This document shows positions 17,012 to 24,986 of a stretch of 64,000 bases of DNA, in pieces (positions within the stretch are counted from its first letter, which is position 1; each line of letters opens with the position of its first letter). Below the pieces are notes generated by a model. The model had not been told where the DNA came from. It did no database searches and saw only the letters and a program-made list of their open reading frames with translations. The stretch is from Streptomyces sp. NRRL S-1022 (GTDB lineage: Bacteria > Actinomycetota > Actinomycetes > Streptomycetales > Streptomycetaceae): NCBI RefSeq assembly GCF_000720135.1, contig NZ_JOIU01000005.1, forward strand, positions 124,001 to 188,000, written 5' to 3'. The translations under genes were made by a program, and so were the position numbers.

Positions 17012-18208
17012 ATGGCCCGGACGGTCTTCCGCGAGGTAAGGATCTTCGACGGACACCGCGTCCACCCCGACGACACCGTGGTCGTCGCGGACGGGCGCAT
17101 CGAGACGACCGGCCGCCGACTCACCGTGCCGGCCGGCGCCGAGGTGGTGGAGGGCAAGGGGTGCACCCTGCTCCCCGGCCTCATCGACGCCCACACCCAC
17201 ATCGTCGGCGCCGCGCTCCGCCAGGCCCTGGTCTGGGGGGTCACCACCGAGCTGGACATGGCGAACTTCCCGGACAGGATGGCCGCCGCGAAGAAGGAGC
17301 AGGACGGCCCGCTCGGTTCGTCCCTCGCCGACCTCCGCTCGGCCTGCTGCGCCGCCACCGTCCCCGGCGGGCACGGCTCGGCGCGTTTCCCGGAGATCCC
17401 GACTCTCACCGAACCCGAAGAGGCCGCAGGCTTCGTCGACGCCCGGATCACCGAAGGATCGGACTACATCAAGATCCACTACGACGACGGCCAGGTCTCG
17501 GGCCACATGGACGGCAGCACGCTTCCGGTGATCCGGAAAGAGACCATGGCGGCGGTCATCGCCGCGGCCCGTGAGCGCGGCATGCTCACCCTCGTGCACA
17601 CCGGTACCGTGCGGGCCGCGCTCGACGCCGTGGAGGCCGGCGCGCACGGTCTGGCCCACCTGCTCGTCGAGCGCGCGCCCGGGCCCGAGTTCGGCGAGAC
17701 CCTCGCACGGCACGGGGTCTTCGCGATCCCCACGCTCAGCATGGTCGAGCTGTTCTCCGGCAGCACCGAGCTCGGCACCCTCGCCGACGAACCGGCCGTG
17801 GCCGGCCACCTCGCGCCCGAGGACCTGGCACTGCTGGAGCGCCACCGCGCGGGCACCGCGCGACGGCTGCCGGTGGACCCGGCGGCCGCCGAGGCCGCCG
17901 TCCGGTCGGCACACCACGCCGGGGTGCCGCTGCTGGCCGGGACCGACGCGGTGATGTGGCTGCACGGCATCGGCCTGCACCGGGAGCTGGAACTGCTGGT
18001 CCGTGCCGGGCTGACCCCGCCGGAGGCGCTCACCGCGGCCACCGCGGCCCCCGCCCGCGTCTTCTCGCTGTCCGACCGGGGCCGGATCGCTCCCGGGCTG
18101 CGCGCGGACCTCCTCCTGGTGGCGGGCGACCCGACCGTGGACATCCGTGCCACCCGGGCCGTCCGGGGGGTCTGGAAGCGCGGGGCCCAGGTCACCCGGC
18201 AGCCCTGA
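17012..18208 (+). CDS. Imidazolonepropionase-like amidohydrolase
   Basis: 398 residues from the ATG at 17012 (GGAGGAG upstream). Metal-dependent amidohydrolase signatures: LLPGLIDAHTHIVG (HxH), the metal-bridging Lys in DYIKIHYDDG, His in LTLVHTGTV and GAHGLAHLL, and the active Asp in LLAGTDAVMW; it ends with RADLLLVAGDP. The superfamily hydrolyses C-N, C-O and sometimes C-C bonds in rings. Such a gene is unusual in an aromatic polyketide cluster. It stands alone between a flavin hydroxylase operon and a glycosyltransferase, so hydrolysis of a lactone, amide or ester in the product, or a detoxifying role, is inferred. Confidence 0.75.
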   Translation: MARTVFREVRIFDGHRVHPDDTVVVADGRIETTGRRLTVPAGAEVVEGKGCTLLPGLIDAHTHIVGAALRQALVWGVTTELDMANFPDRMAAAKKEQDGPLGSSLADLRSACCAATVPGGHGSARFPEIPTLTEPEEAAGFVDARITEGSDYIKIHYDDGQVSGHMDGSTLPVIRKETMAAVIAAARERGMLTLVHTGTVRAALDAVEAGAHGLAHLLVERAPGPEFGETLARHGVFAIPTLSMVELFSGSTELGTLADEPAVAGHLAPEDLALLERHRAGTARRLPVDPAAAEAAVRSAHHAGVPLLAGTDAVMWLHGIGLHRELELLVRAGLTPPEALTAATAAPARVFSLSDRGRIAPGLRADLLLVAGDPTVDIRATRAVRGVWKRGAQVTRQP

Positions 18209-18239
18209 GCGGACCCCGCTCCGCAAGACCGGGACCCGG

Positions 18240-18325
18240 CGGGCCGCCGCACGAACGCGTCCGGCGGGGCCGCACGAACGCGTCCGGTCGGGCTGCGGGA
18301 GCGCGTCCGGCCGGTTCGCGGGAGC
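18240..18325 (+). repeat. Degenerate tandem repeats merging into SARP box C
   Basis: Between the amidohydrolase and GT 2 the element GCGTCCGG recurs at roughly 24-bp spacing, twice within an almost perfect CCGCACGAACGCGTCCGG unit, then as GAGCGCGTCCGGCCGG. The last copy (GGAGCGTCCAGCC) grades into the SARP box at 18326. It may have arisen by slipped duplication of a regulator half-site. Confidence 0.5.
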
Positions 18326-18343
18326 GTCCAGCCGGGGTCCAGC
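18326..18343 (+). promoter_or_regulatory. SARP-type direct-repeat box C
   Basis: GTCCAGC at 18326-18332 and 18337-18343, separated by CGGG (11-bp period). It points toward glycosyltransferase 2, 82 bp upstream of its start. Confidence 0.8.
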
Positions 18344-18425
18344 GGGGTGGGCGATCCTTGGCAGCCCGCCGACCTCAGTGCCTTCGCCGACCGCTGCGGC
18401 GGGCACGCTTCCCCGAACGGAGCGG

Positions 18426-19730
18426 ATGATGTCCACCATCCTCCTGGCCACCCTCGCCGCAAGCGGTCACGTCAATCCGTTCGGCCCCGTAGCGACCGAA
18501 CTCGTCGGACGCGGGCACCGGGTGGTCTGGTACACGGGCACCGCCTACGCCGACCGGGTCGCGCGCTCCGGTGCCGAATTCGCACCGCCGGCGGACGGCG
18601 CGTTCGTCGACCTCGACCGACTGACCGACGAGTACCCCGAGTTCCTGTCCCTGCCGCCGGAGGCCCGCGGGCCGTGGTTCCTGGAACACGTCTTCGTCCG
18701 CCCCGTGCCGGGGCAGTACCGCGACATCAAGGCGCTGATGGCCCGGCACGGGGCGGACGTCGTGCTCGCCGACTCCACCCTGGCCGCCGCCTCGCTCATG
18801 CACGAGCTGCACGGAGAGTTGTGGGCGACGCTCAGCGTGGCACCCCTGGCCATCCCGGACCCGTGGGTGCCGCCCTTCGGGAAGGGCTGGCCGCCCGGGG
18901 GGCGGCCCTGGCAGCGGATCCGCAACCGGTACACCGAGGCGTCGGAGCGGCGCCGGTTCCCGGAGCCGCTCGACCGGATGAACGCCATCCGGCGGGAGTT
19001 CGGCCTGTCACCGGTCCGCTCCAGCCCGTTCGACGCCAACCTCACCCCGTACCTGTACGCGCAGGCGACCGTGGCCGAGTTCGAGTACCCGCGCCGGCGC
19101 CTGCCCGAGCAGGTGCACTTCATAGGACCGCTGTTCCCGGCCGCCCCACCGCCGGGTCCGCTGCCCGGCTGGTGGCCCGAGCTGGAGAAGGACCGGCCCG
19201 TCGTGCTCGTCACCCAGGGCACCGGCGCCCGCGACCTGGGCGAGCTGGTCGTACCGACCGTCCGGGCGCTGGCCGGTCAGGACATCACCGTCGTCGTGAC
19301 CACCGCGGGCACGTCCCACCCCGACCTGGATCCCGCCGCGTTGCCGGCGAACGTCCACGTCGAACCGTTCCTGCCCTATGCGGAGCTGATGCCCCACCTC
19401 GGCGCCCTGGTCACCAACGGCGGCTACGGCACGGTCCAGCTCGCCCTCGCCCACGGCGTCCCGGTCGTGGCCGCCGGGGTGACGGAGGACAAGCCCGAGG
19501 TCTGCGCCCGGCTCGCCTGGAGCGGCGCGGGCATCGACCTGCGGTCGAAGCGTCCGCCCGGGCACGTCCTCGCCGAGGCCGTGCGCACCGTCCTGACCGA
19601 GCCCGGCTACCGGCGGAAGGCGTCCGCGTTGCGCACCGCCTTCGCCGGGCGCCGGGCGCCGCAGGAGCTGGCCGTGCTCCTCGAAGAGCTCATCGCGACC
19701 CGGCGGCCGGTCCTCGCGACCCGCCGCTGA
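18426..19730 (+). CDS. GT1-family glycosyltransferase 2 (YjiC/MGT-like)
   Basis: 434 residues from ATG 18426 or the adjacent ATG at 18429. It starts STILLATLAASGHVNPFGP, carries VVLVTQGTGARDLGELV at the domain linker, and has the donor site VTNGGYGTVQLALAHGVPVV with the acidic end EDKPEV. It belongs to the UDP-glucuronosyl/macrolide GT superfamily and differs clearly from GT 1. It would attach a deoxysugar, or act as a resistance glycosyltransferase as MGT-type enzymes do. The P450 gene downstream is separated by a hairpin at 19733-19760. Confidence 0.85.
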   Translation: MMSTILLATLAASGHVNPFGPVATELVGRGHRVVWYTGTAYADRVARSGAEFAPPADGAFVDLDRLTDEYPEFLSLPPEARGPWFLEHVFVRPVPGQYRDIKALMARHGADVVLADSTLAAASLMHELHGELWATLSVAPLAIPDPWVPPFGKGWPPGGRPWQRIRNRYTEASERRRFPEPLDRMNAIRREFGLSPVRSSPFDANLTPYLYAQATVAEFEYPRRRLPEQVHFIGPLFPAAPPPGPLPGWWPELEKDRPVVLVTQGTGARDLGELVVPTVRALAGQDITVVVTTAGTSHPDLDPAALPANVHVEPFLPYAELMPHLGALVTNGGYGTVQLALAHGVPVVAAGVTEDKPEVCARLAWSGAGIDLRSKRPPGHVLAEAVRTVLTEPGYRRKASALRTAFAGRRAPQELAVLLEELIATRRPVLATRR

Positions 19731-19732
19731 TC

Positions 19733-19760
19733 CGCGGGGCGGCACAGCTCCCGCCCCGCG
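19733..19760 (+). terminator. Hairpin between GT 2 and P450 1
   Basis: CGCGGGGCGG (19733-19742) and CCGCCCCGCG (19751-19760), loop of 8 nt, directly after the GT 2 stop. It may end the GT 2 transcript or only reduce read-through into the P450, which shows no SARP box of its own. Confidence 0.55.
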
Positions 19761-19847
19761 CCTCCCGTCTCTGCCCCGGTCCCCGCCCCCGTCCCGGTGG
19801 GGGAGCCCGCATCCCCTCAGGACACCGCCACACGTGAGGAAACAGAC

Positions 19848-21044
19848 GTGACCACCGAGCATCCCGCAGCCCCCTTTCCCTTTCCGACGTCCGAACCCTG
19901 GCGTCCCGCCGCGGAGTTCGACGACCTGCGCGCCGCGGACGGCCTGCGGCGGGTGACGCTGCCGACCGGGGACCCGGCCTGGATCGCCGCCCGGTACGAG
20001 GACAACCGCCGGCTGCTCTCGGACCCCCGCTTCAGCCGGGCCGCCGCCGCCCGCGCCGGCGCTCCACGGGCCCGGCGCGCGGCGCTGGAGGCCCGGTCCC
20101 TCACCACCATGGACCCGCCCGAGCACACCCGGCTGCGCCGGATCGCCATGAGGGCGTTCTCCACCGGCCGGATCAACGGGCTGCGACCGCGCATCCAGCG
20201 GACCGCCGACCGATTGCTGGACGCCCTGACGGCGGCCGGGCCGGGCGCCGACCTGGTCTCCACGGTCGCCAGGCCGCTGCCGAGCACGGTGATCTGCGAG
20301 CTGCTCGGCGTGCCGGTCGCGGACCAGGAGCAGTTCGGCGCCTGGTCCCGGGTCTACCTCAGCGTCACCGCGCACTCCGCCGAGGAGATCGAGGGCGCCG
20401 CGGCCTCGCTCAAGGGCTACCTCGCGCAGCTGGTCCGGGAGAAGCGCCGGGAGCCCGACGACGGCCTGCTGAGCGACCTCGCCAACGCCCCCCGCGAGGA
20501 ACGCCTGGACGAGGACGAACTGGTGACTTTCGGCATCACCCTGCTGGTCGCCGGGGTGGAGACGGTGGCCCACTCGATCAGCGGAGGCGTGCTGGCACTG
20601 CTGCGGCACCCGGAACAGTGGGAGCTGCTCCGCGAGCGGCCCGAGCTGATCGAGGCCGCGGTGGACGAGCTGGTCCGGTACACCCCGGCCGCCGTCAGCG
20701 GCGGCACGGTACGTGTCGCACTGGAGGACGTGGCACTGGGCGGCACCCTGGTGCGCGCGGGGGAGGCCGTGCTGCCGGCCGTGATCTCCGCGGACCGGGA
20801 CGCCACCGTCTTCACCGATCCCGACCGGCTGGACGTGACCCGCAGCCCCAATCCGCACATCGGCTTCGGCCACGGCCCGCACCGCTGCCTGGGCGCCCAG
20901 CTGGCCCGCGCGGAACTCGCCGTCGCGGTGGGCTCGCTGGTCGCCCGCTTCCCCGGGCTGCGCCTGGACGTGGCGGTGGAGGACCTGGAGTGGGAGCTGC
21001 GCACGATGCAGCGCGGTCCGCGGGCGCTGCCCGTCCGGTGGTGA
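19848..21044 (+). CDS. Cytochrome P450 1
   Basis: 398 residues from GTG 19848 (GTGAGGAAAC upstream). Signatures: MDPPEHTRLRRI in helix C, I-helix LLVAGVETVAHS (the acid-Thr pair E-T is present), ExxR in VDELVRY, and heme loop GFGHGPHRCLGAQLA. It is a soluble bacterial class I P450 that needs a ferredoxin; none is encoded in the window. It should oxidise the aglycone or a sugar. It closely resembles P450 3 (36302-37501): both share the TRxA-F...GG(T)IRVA region and a GEAVLPA stretch, so the two may be paralogues. Its 3' end overlaps the antisense MBL gene by 233 bp. Confidence 0.9.
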   Translation: MTTEHPAAPFPFPTSEPWRPAAEFDDLRAADGLRRVTLPTGDPAWIAARYEDNRRLLSDPRFSRAAAARAGAPRARRAALEARSLTTMDPPEHTRLRRIAMRAFSTGRINGLRPRIQRTADRLLDALTAAGPGADLVSTVARPLPSTVICELLGVPVADQEQFGAWSRVYLSVTAHSAEEIEGAAASLKGYLAQLVREKRREPDDGLLSDLANAPREERLDEDELVTFGITLLVAGVETVAHSISGGVLALLRHPEQWELLRERPELIEAAVDELVRYTPAAVSGGTVRVALEDVALGGTLVRAGEAVLPAVISADRDATVFTDPDRLDVTRSPNPHIGFGHGPHRCLGAQLARAELAVAVGSLVARFPGLRLDVAVEDLEWELRTMQRGPRALPVRW

Positions 21045-21747
21045 CCGCCGGTCCCTTCCGACGGAACGGCGCGGTCCGCAGGGTCCGCCACTGCTGCGCG
21101 TCATGGCCGTGGACCAGCAGCGCGCCGGTGGCCTCCGCCAGTTCGACCAGCCTGCGGGTGCTCGCCCGGACCGCGGCCTCGTCCACGTCGAACGGCGTCA
21201 TCGCCCGCCGCTCGGGGTCGAGGTACTCCGCCGCGGGGACGGCGTCGGCCGCCAGCAGCACCGCGCCGGTCCGGGGCAGCCGGACGAGCACCGACTGGTG
21301 CCCCTGGACGTGTCCGGAGCTCTCCACCAGCTGGACGCCGGGGAGCAGTTCGGTGTCGCCCTCGACCAGCCGGTACTTCAGGTGGGGCTGGTCCCAGCTC
21401 GCCCTGGCGATCTCCAGCCGGCCGAGCTCGCCCGACGTCGCCAGCCGGTAGTGGCTGCGCTGGACGACGAACTCGGCGTCGGTGAAGAGGTCGTGGTTGC
21501 CGGCGTGGTCCGGGTCCAGGTGGGTGCACACCACCAGGTGGATGTCCCGCGGCCGCAGCCCGAGGACGGCGAGCCTGGCCTCCACCCCCTCGTCGGGCCC
21601 GACCTTGATCATGGCTTTGGGGCCCGCCGCGGCGCGCGAGAACCCGGTGTCCACCAGCACGTTGGTGCCGTCAGCGGTCTGGACGAGGTAACCCGGCACG
21701 GGCGCGCCGACCGGAGTGGTGCCGAGGTTGAACAGGTGCAGTCTCAT
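20812..21747 (-). CDS. MBL-fold metallohydrolase with an anomalous C-terminal extension
   Basis: 311 residues. The metal motif is VVCTHLDPDHAGNHDLF (HxDxDH variant of HxHxDH), with further ligands in SSGHVQGHQSVLV and LLAADAV; LLVHGHDAQQW closes the fold near residue 237. This is the AttM/AhlD lactonase-like branch. Family members end about there, but this frame runs about 70 more residues of Pro/Arg/Gly-rich sequence, antisense to the P450 1 3' end, so the natural stop appears lost. The ATG overlaps the stop of FAD hydroxylase 2 (ATGA). It may act as a thioesterase/lactonase that frees or opens the polyketide, which is inference. Confidence 0.7.
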   Translation of the reverse strand: MRLHLFNLGTTPVGAPVPGYLVQTADGTNVLVDTGFSRAAAGPKAMIKVGPDEGVEARLAVLGLRPRDIHLVVCTHLDPDHAGNHDLFTDAEFVVQRSHYRLATSGELGRLEIARASWDQPHLKYRLVEGDTELLPGVQLVESSGHVQGHQSVLVRLPRTGAVLLAADAVPAAEYLDPERRAMTPFDVDEAAVRASTRRLVELAEATGALLVHGHDAQQWRTLRTAPFRRKGPAVTTGRAAPADRAASCAAPTPGPPPPRPGAARGSGRPASPPRRRVPRGPAGRPGSGAGRGRSRCADWGCGSRPAGRDR

Positions 21748-23369
21748 CCGTGACTCCTGACGTCGTTCGCGGCGGTGGCCGCCGGACCGGTACCGGGCCG
21801 GCGCCCCGACAGCGCGCTCAGCGCCTCGGTGAGGGCGGTCCGGGGGTCGTGCTCGGCGGTGAAGCGGTCCAGGACGAATCCGTCCGGCCGGACGAGCACG
21901 GCGCCGTCCCGCGCCACACCATGGGTGCCGGCCCAGCGCCGCGACGGGTCGGTGAGCCGGTCGGCGCCGATCCGGTGGACGGTGGTCGGCAGCGGCGCAC
22001 CAGACGCGGCAGCGCGCCAGTCCGGCGCCTCGGGACCGGCGACCAGGGTCATCCCGCGGCCGTCGTACAGGTCCAGTGAGGAGATCCGCACACCGTCCCG
22101 CTCCAGCCACAGGTGCGGGGCCCGCGTGCCCGGAGCGCCGGAACCGCCGCCCGGCGCCAGTACGTCCCCGGGGGCGGCGCCGCGCACCGGGTAGCGGTAC
22201 CCGAGCGCGACCACGTGGTCGGGCAGGATCGCCCCTTCCGGGACCTGCTCGGCGTGGCCGGGCCGGTCCAGCGAGCGCAGCACGGTCTGCCGCACCGTGG
22301 CCCGGGCCACCGGTTCGCGCTCGGCCGCGTAGGTGTCGAGCAGCGCCTCGGACGCCTCACCGCGCAGCACCATGGCCAGCTTCCACGCGAGGTTGTGGGC
22401 GTCCTGGACGCCCGTGGCCGAACCGAACGCCCCCGTCGGCGGCATCACATGGGCGCTGTCCCCGACGAGGAACAGCCGCCCCGCCCGGAAGGTCTCGGCC
22501 ACCAGTCCGGCCGCCTGCCAGGGCTGGGCCCCCAGGATCTTCACCGGCAGGTCCGGCACACCCGCCGCGGCCCGCACGGCCGCTTCGCAGCGCGCCTCGT
22601 CCCAGCCGTCCTGGCCGGGCTCCGCCCGCGGGTCCAGGCGGACGTGCAGCAGCCACCGGTCGGTGTTGTTGACGGGCAGCAGCCCCGCGGTCACCTCCGC
22701 GTTGCGGACGTACGCCATGACGAAGCGCCGCTCCCCGAGCACTGCGGTGAGGTCGGCGCGGAAGTGGATGTTCAGGTACCGCGCGAGGACGCCGTGCCCC
22801 TGCCGTGCGATGCCGAGCCGCTCGCGGACCGGGCTTCCGGCGCCGTCGGCCACCACGAGGTAGCGCGCCCGCACCGCGTACTCCTCGCCGGTGGCGCGGT
22901 GGCGCACGGTGGCGGTCACGCCCTCGGCGTCCTGGGCGTGCCCGACCAGCTCGTGCCCGAAGCGCAGGTCGGCTCCGCTCTCCTGCGCACGCGCCCGGAG
23001 CACCGGCTCCAGCTCGTCCTGCTCGCACAGGGTCCAGCCGGTGGGGCTGACGTCCCGCGCGTCCTCGTCCAGGTACGGGCGGTCGAAACCGGGGGCCTGG
23101 AAGCCGGCCAGGGACTCCATGCGGACGATGCCGCTGTTGCCGGCGAGCGCAACGGCCGACTCGGTGGCCCGGATCCCGTCCTCCAGGCCGACCTGCCGGA
23201 ACAGCTCCATCGCCCGGACGTTCACCCCGCGTGCCCGGGGGTGGAGCGAGGTACCGGGGTGGCGCTCGACGAGGAGCGGCCGCTCTCCCTGCCAGGTGAG
23301 GAAGACCGCCGCCGAAAGACCGACGAGCCCTCCCCCCACGATGAGCACGGGAACGCTCACATCGTCCAT
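21744..23369 (-). CDS. FAD-dependent aromatic hydroxylase 2
   Basis: 541 residues from ATG 23369 (GAGGAGAG upstream). FAD motif VLIVGGGLVGLSAAVFL, then LHPRARGVNVRAMELFRQVG, the DG motif in YLVVADGAGSPVRERLG, and GDSAHVMPPTGAFGSATGVQD (residues about 310-330). A C-terminal thioredoxin-like domain follows. It is of the TcmG/RdmE kind, larger than hydroxylase 1, and should insert oxygen into the polycyclic core. It sits in the long PKS operon after the 2,3-dehydratase (gap of 127 bp, the largest inside the operon) and is coupled to the MBL gene. Exact regiochemistry cannot be predicted. Confidence 0.9.
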   Translation of the reverse strand: MDDVSVPVLIVGGGLVGLSAAVFLTWQGERPLLVERHPGTSLHPRARGVNVRAMELFRQVGLEDGIRATESAVALAGNSGIVRMESLAGFQAPGFDRPYLDEDARDVSPTGWTLCEQDELEPVLRARAQESGADLRFGHELVGHAQDAEGVTATVRHRATGEEYAVRARYLVVADGAGSPVRERLGIARQGHGVLARYLNIHFRADLTAVLGERRFVMAYVRNAEVTAGLLPVNNTDRWLLHVRLDPRAEPGQDGWDEARCEAAVRAAAGVPDLPVKILGAQPWQAAGLVAETFRAGRLFLVGDSAHVMPPTGAFGSATGVQDAHNLAWKLAMVLRGEASEALLDTYAAEREPVARATVRQTVLRSLDRPGHAEQVPEGAILPDHVVALGYRYPVRGAAPGDVLAPGGGSGAPGTRAPHLWLERDGVRISSLDLYDGRGMTLVAGPEAPDWRAAASGAPLPTTVHRIGADRLTDPSRRWAGTHGVARDGAVLVRPDGFVLDRFTAEHDPRTALTEALSALSGRRPGTGPAATAANDVRSHG

Positions 23370-23496
23370 CGTCTCTCCTCGGAAGCTGGTCGGTCGATCG
23401 GCTCGGTGGCCCGCGTGCCGGGACGGCTGGTCGCCCGGCCGCCGCACCGGGGCCGTGCGGCCGGGCACCCCGGTCGGGGCGCCGGCCGGCCCGCCG

Positions 23497-24975
23497 TCAC
23501 CGCGGTCCCTGCCACAGGGACTGCAGGCAGGTCATCAGGGTCCGGGCCTCGACGTTGACGTGGTTGCCGCACCGCAACAGGTCCTTGAGCTGGGCGAGGG
23601 TCGCCCACCGCATGGTGTCGGGTTCGGCGTCCGGGAACTCGTCGCCGACCTCGATGACGGTGTACAGGTTGTCCCGCTGGTAGAAGCGGCCGCCCTCCTC
23701 CGGGAGCACCGCGCCGAACCGGATGTGCCCGGCGTCGGCGCCGAGAACCAGGTCGAGCAGCGGGGGCCGCTCGCCCGGCGGCAGGGCGCGCCAGTCCCGC
23801 GACACGCACTGCACGGTCGGCCCGAACTCGATGGCGTCCCGGGTCCCCGGCTGCGCCTTGCCCTGCACGAGGACGTGCAGGACGCCGTCGATCCGCTTGG
23901 CCAGGAAGGCCGCCACGCCCTGCCCCGGGAACTGCAGCATCGGCTGGGTCCACCGGGTCACCTCCCGGGTGCCGGCCCTGACCGAGACGGCGATCACCTG
24001 GGCGCAGCTGTTCGACGCCTCGCTGATGGCGTCCTCGCCCGTGCTCCACCCGGCCAGCTCGCGCAGCGGTACCAGCCGGGCCGACTGGGAGCTCTCCGTC
24101 CGCAGGTCCTGGAGCCAGGTCAGCAGCTCCAGGTCGCTGTGGACGGCCTGCTCGCCGCGGTCCAGGGACCGGGTCAGCGCGCTCTGGAAGGAGTCGGTCC
24201 GCTCCCCGGCCGCGGCTTCCTCGTGCGCCCCGCGCCGGCCGCCCAGAGGCATGCAGCTCAGCACGGTCCGTGCGTCCATGTTGACGAGGTGGTCGATCCC
24301 CATCAGGGAGTGGACCTGCCCCAGGGTCATCCAGCGGTGCCCGTCGTGCGCCGGGACGTCCTCGAACACCTCCACGACCATGTTGCGGTTGCGCTTGTAC
24401 AGGAAGCTGTCGCCCTGTTCGGACTGGAGCGCGTCCACCAGTACCCGGCCGCGGTCCGGTCCGACGAAGTACTCCAGGTAACGCGTGTGCCCGCCGCGGT
24501 GGACGCGGGTGTAGTTGCTCCGCGTGGCCTGGACGGTCGGGCCCAGCTGGACCAGTCCGGTGTTGCCGGGTTCCATCTTGGCCTGCATGAGCAGGTGCAG
24601 GACGCCGTCGATCTCGCGGACCAGGATCCCCAGGATCCCGCTCTCCCGCTGGTTGATGATCGGTTGGGTGAGCCCGCCGGCGGCCCAGCCGCCACCGGTC
24701 ACCCGCAGCCCCTCGACGGTGAAGAACCGCCCGGAGCTGTGGCCGAGGTTGCCGGTCTCACGGTCGAAGCTCCACTGGTCCAGCGCGGCGAACGGGATCC
24801 GGTCGACGGCGAAGCCGCCCTCCTTCCGGGCCCGCTCCAGCCAGGGCACGACGTCCTCGGTCGGGAAACGGGGGTTGTCGAAGGCCGTGGCGGAAAGGCT
24901 CAGCCGGTCGGCCAGGAACTCGGTGTCGTCGGGCCGCCCGGCCCGGCCGGCGAGAGCGTCGGCTCGGTGCGACAT
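23497..24975 (-). CDS. NDP-hexose 2,3-dehydratase
   Basis: 492 residues from ATG 24975 (GAAGGGAGAG upstream). It shows the duplicated-domain pattern of EvaA/UrdS/TylX3-type enzymes: NLGHSSGRFFTVEGLRV, then MQAKMEPGNTGLVQLGPTVQ in the first half and LVQGKAQPGTRDAIEFGPTV in the second, each followed by an RDNLYTVIEV- or KRNRNMVVEV-type stretch. The enzyme removes the 2-OH of TDP-4-keto-6-deoxyglucose, the committing step to 2,6-dideoxysugars. It neighbours the thymidylyltransferase (11-bp gap), confirming a 2-deoxy sugar such as an olivose or digitoxose type. The product needs a 3-ketoreductase, which I do not find. Confidence 0.88.
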   Translation of the reverse strand: MSHRADALAGRAGRPDDTEFLADRLSLSATAFDNPRFPTEDVVPWLERARKEGGFAVDRIPFAALDQWSFDRETGNLGHSSGRFFTVEGLRVTGGGWAAGGLTQPIINQRESGILGILVREIDGVLHLLMQAKMEPGNTGLVQLGPTVQATRSNYTRVHRGGHTRYLEYFVGPDRGRVLVDALQSEQGDSFLYKRNRNMVVEVFEDVPAHDGHRWMTLGQVHSLMGIDHLVNMDARTVLSCMPLGGRRGAHEEAAAGERTDSFQSALTRSLDRGEQAVHSDLELLTWLQDLRTESSQSARLVPLRELAGWSTGEDAISEASNSCAQVIAVSVRAGTREVTRWTQPMLQFPGQGVAAFLAKRIDGVLHVLVQGKAQPGTRDAIEFGPTVQCVSRDWRALPPGERPPLLDLVLGADAGHIRFGAVLPEEGGRFYQRDNLYTVIEVGDEFPDAEPDTMRWATLAQLKDLLRCGNHVNVEARTLMTCLQSLWQGPR

Positions 24976-24986
24976 GTTCTCTCCCT

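Noticed and set aside
19008..21104. 698-codon minus ORF opposite GT 2 and P450 1
   Set aside because: No motif and typical antisense composition; both plus-strand genes have full catalytic signatures.
23370..23496. Internal promoter with SARP box in the 127-bp gap before FAD hydroxylase 2
   Set aside because: AGCTGGTCGGTC and CGGCTGGTC occur but without 11-bp pairing; no box called.
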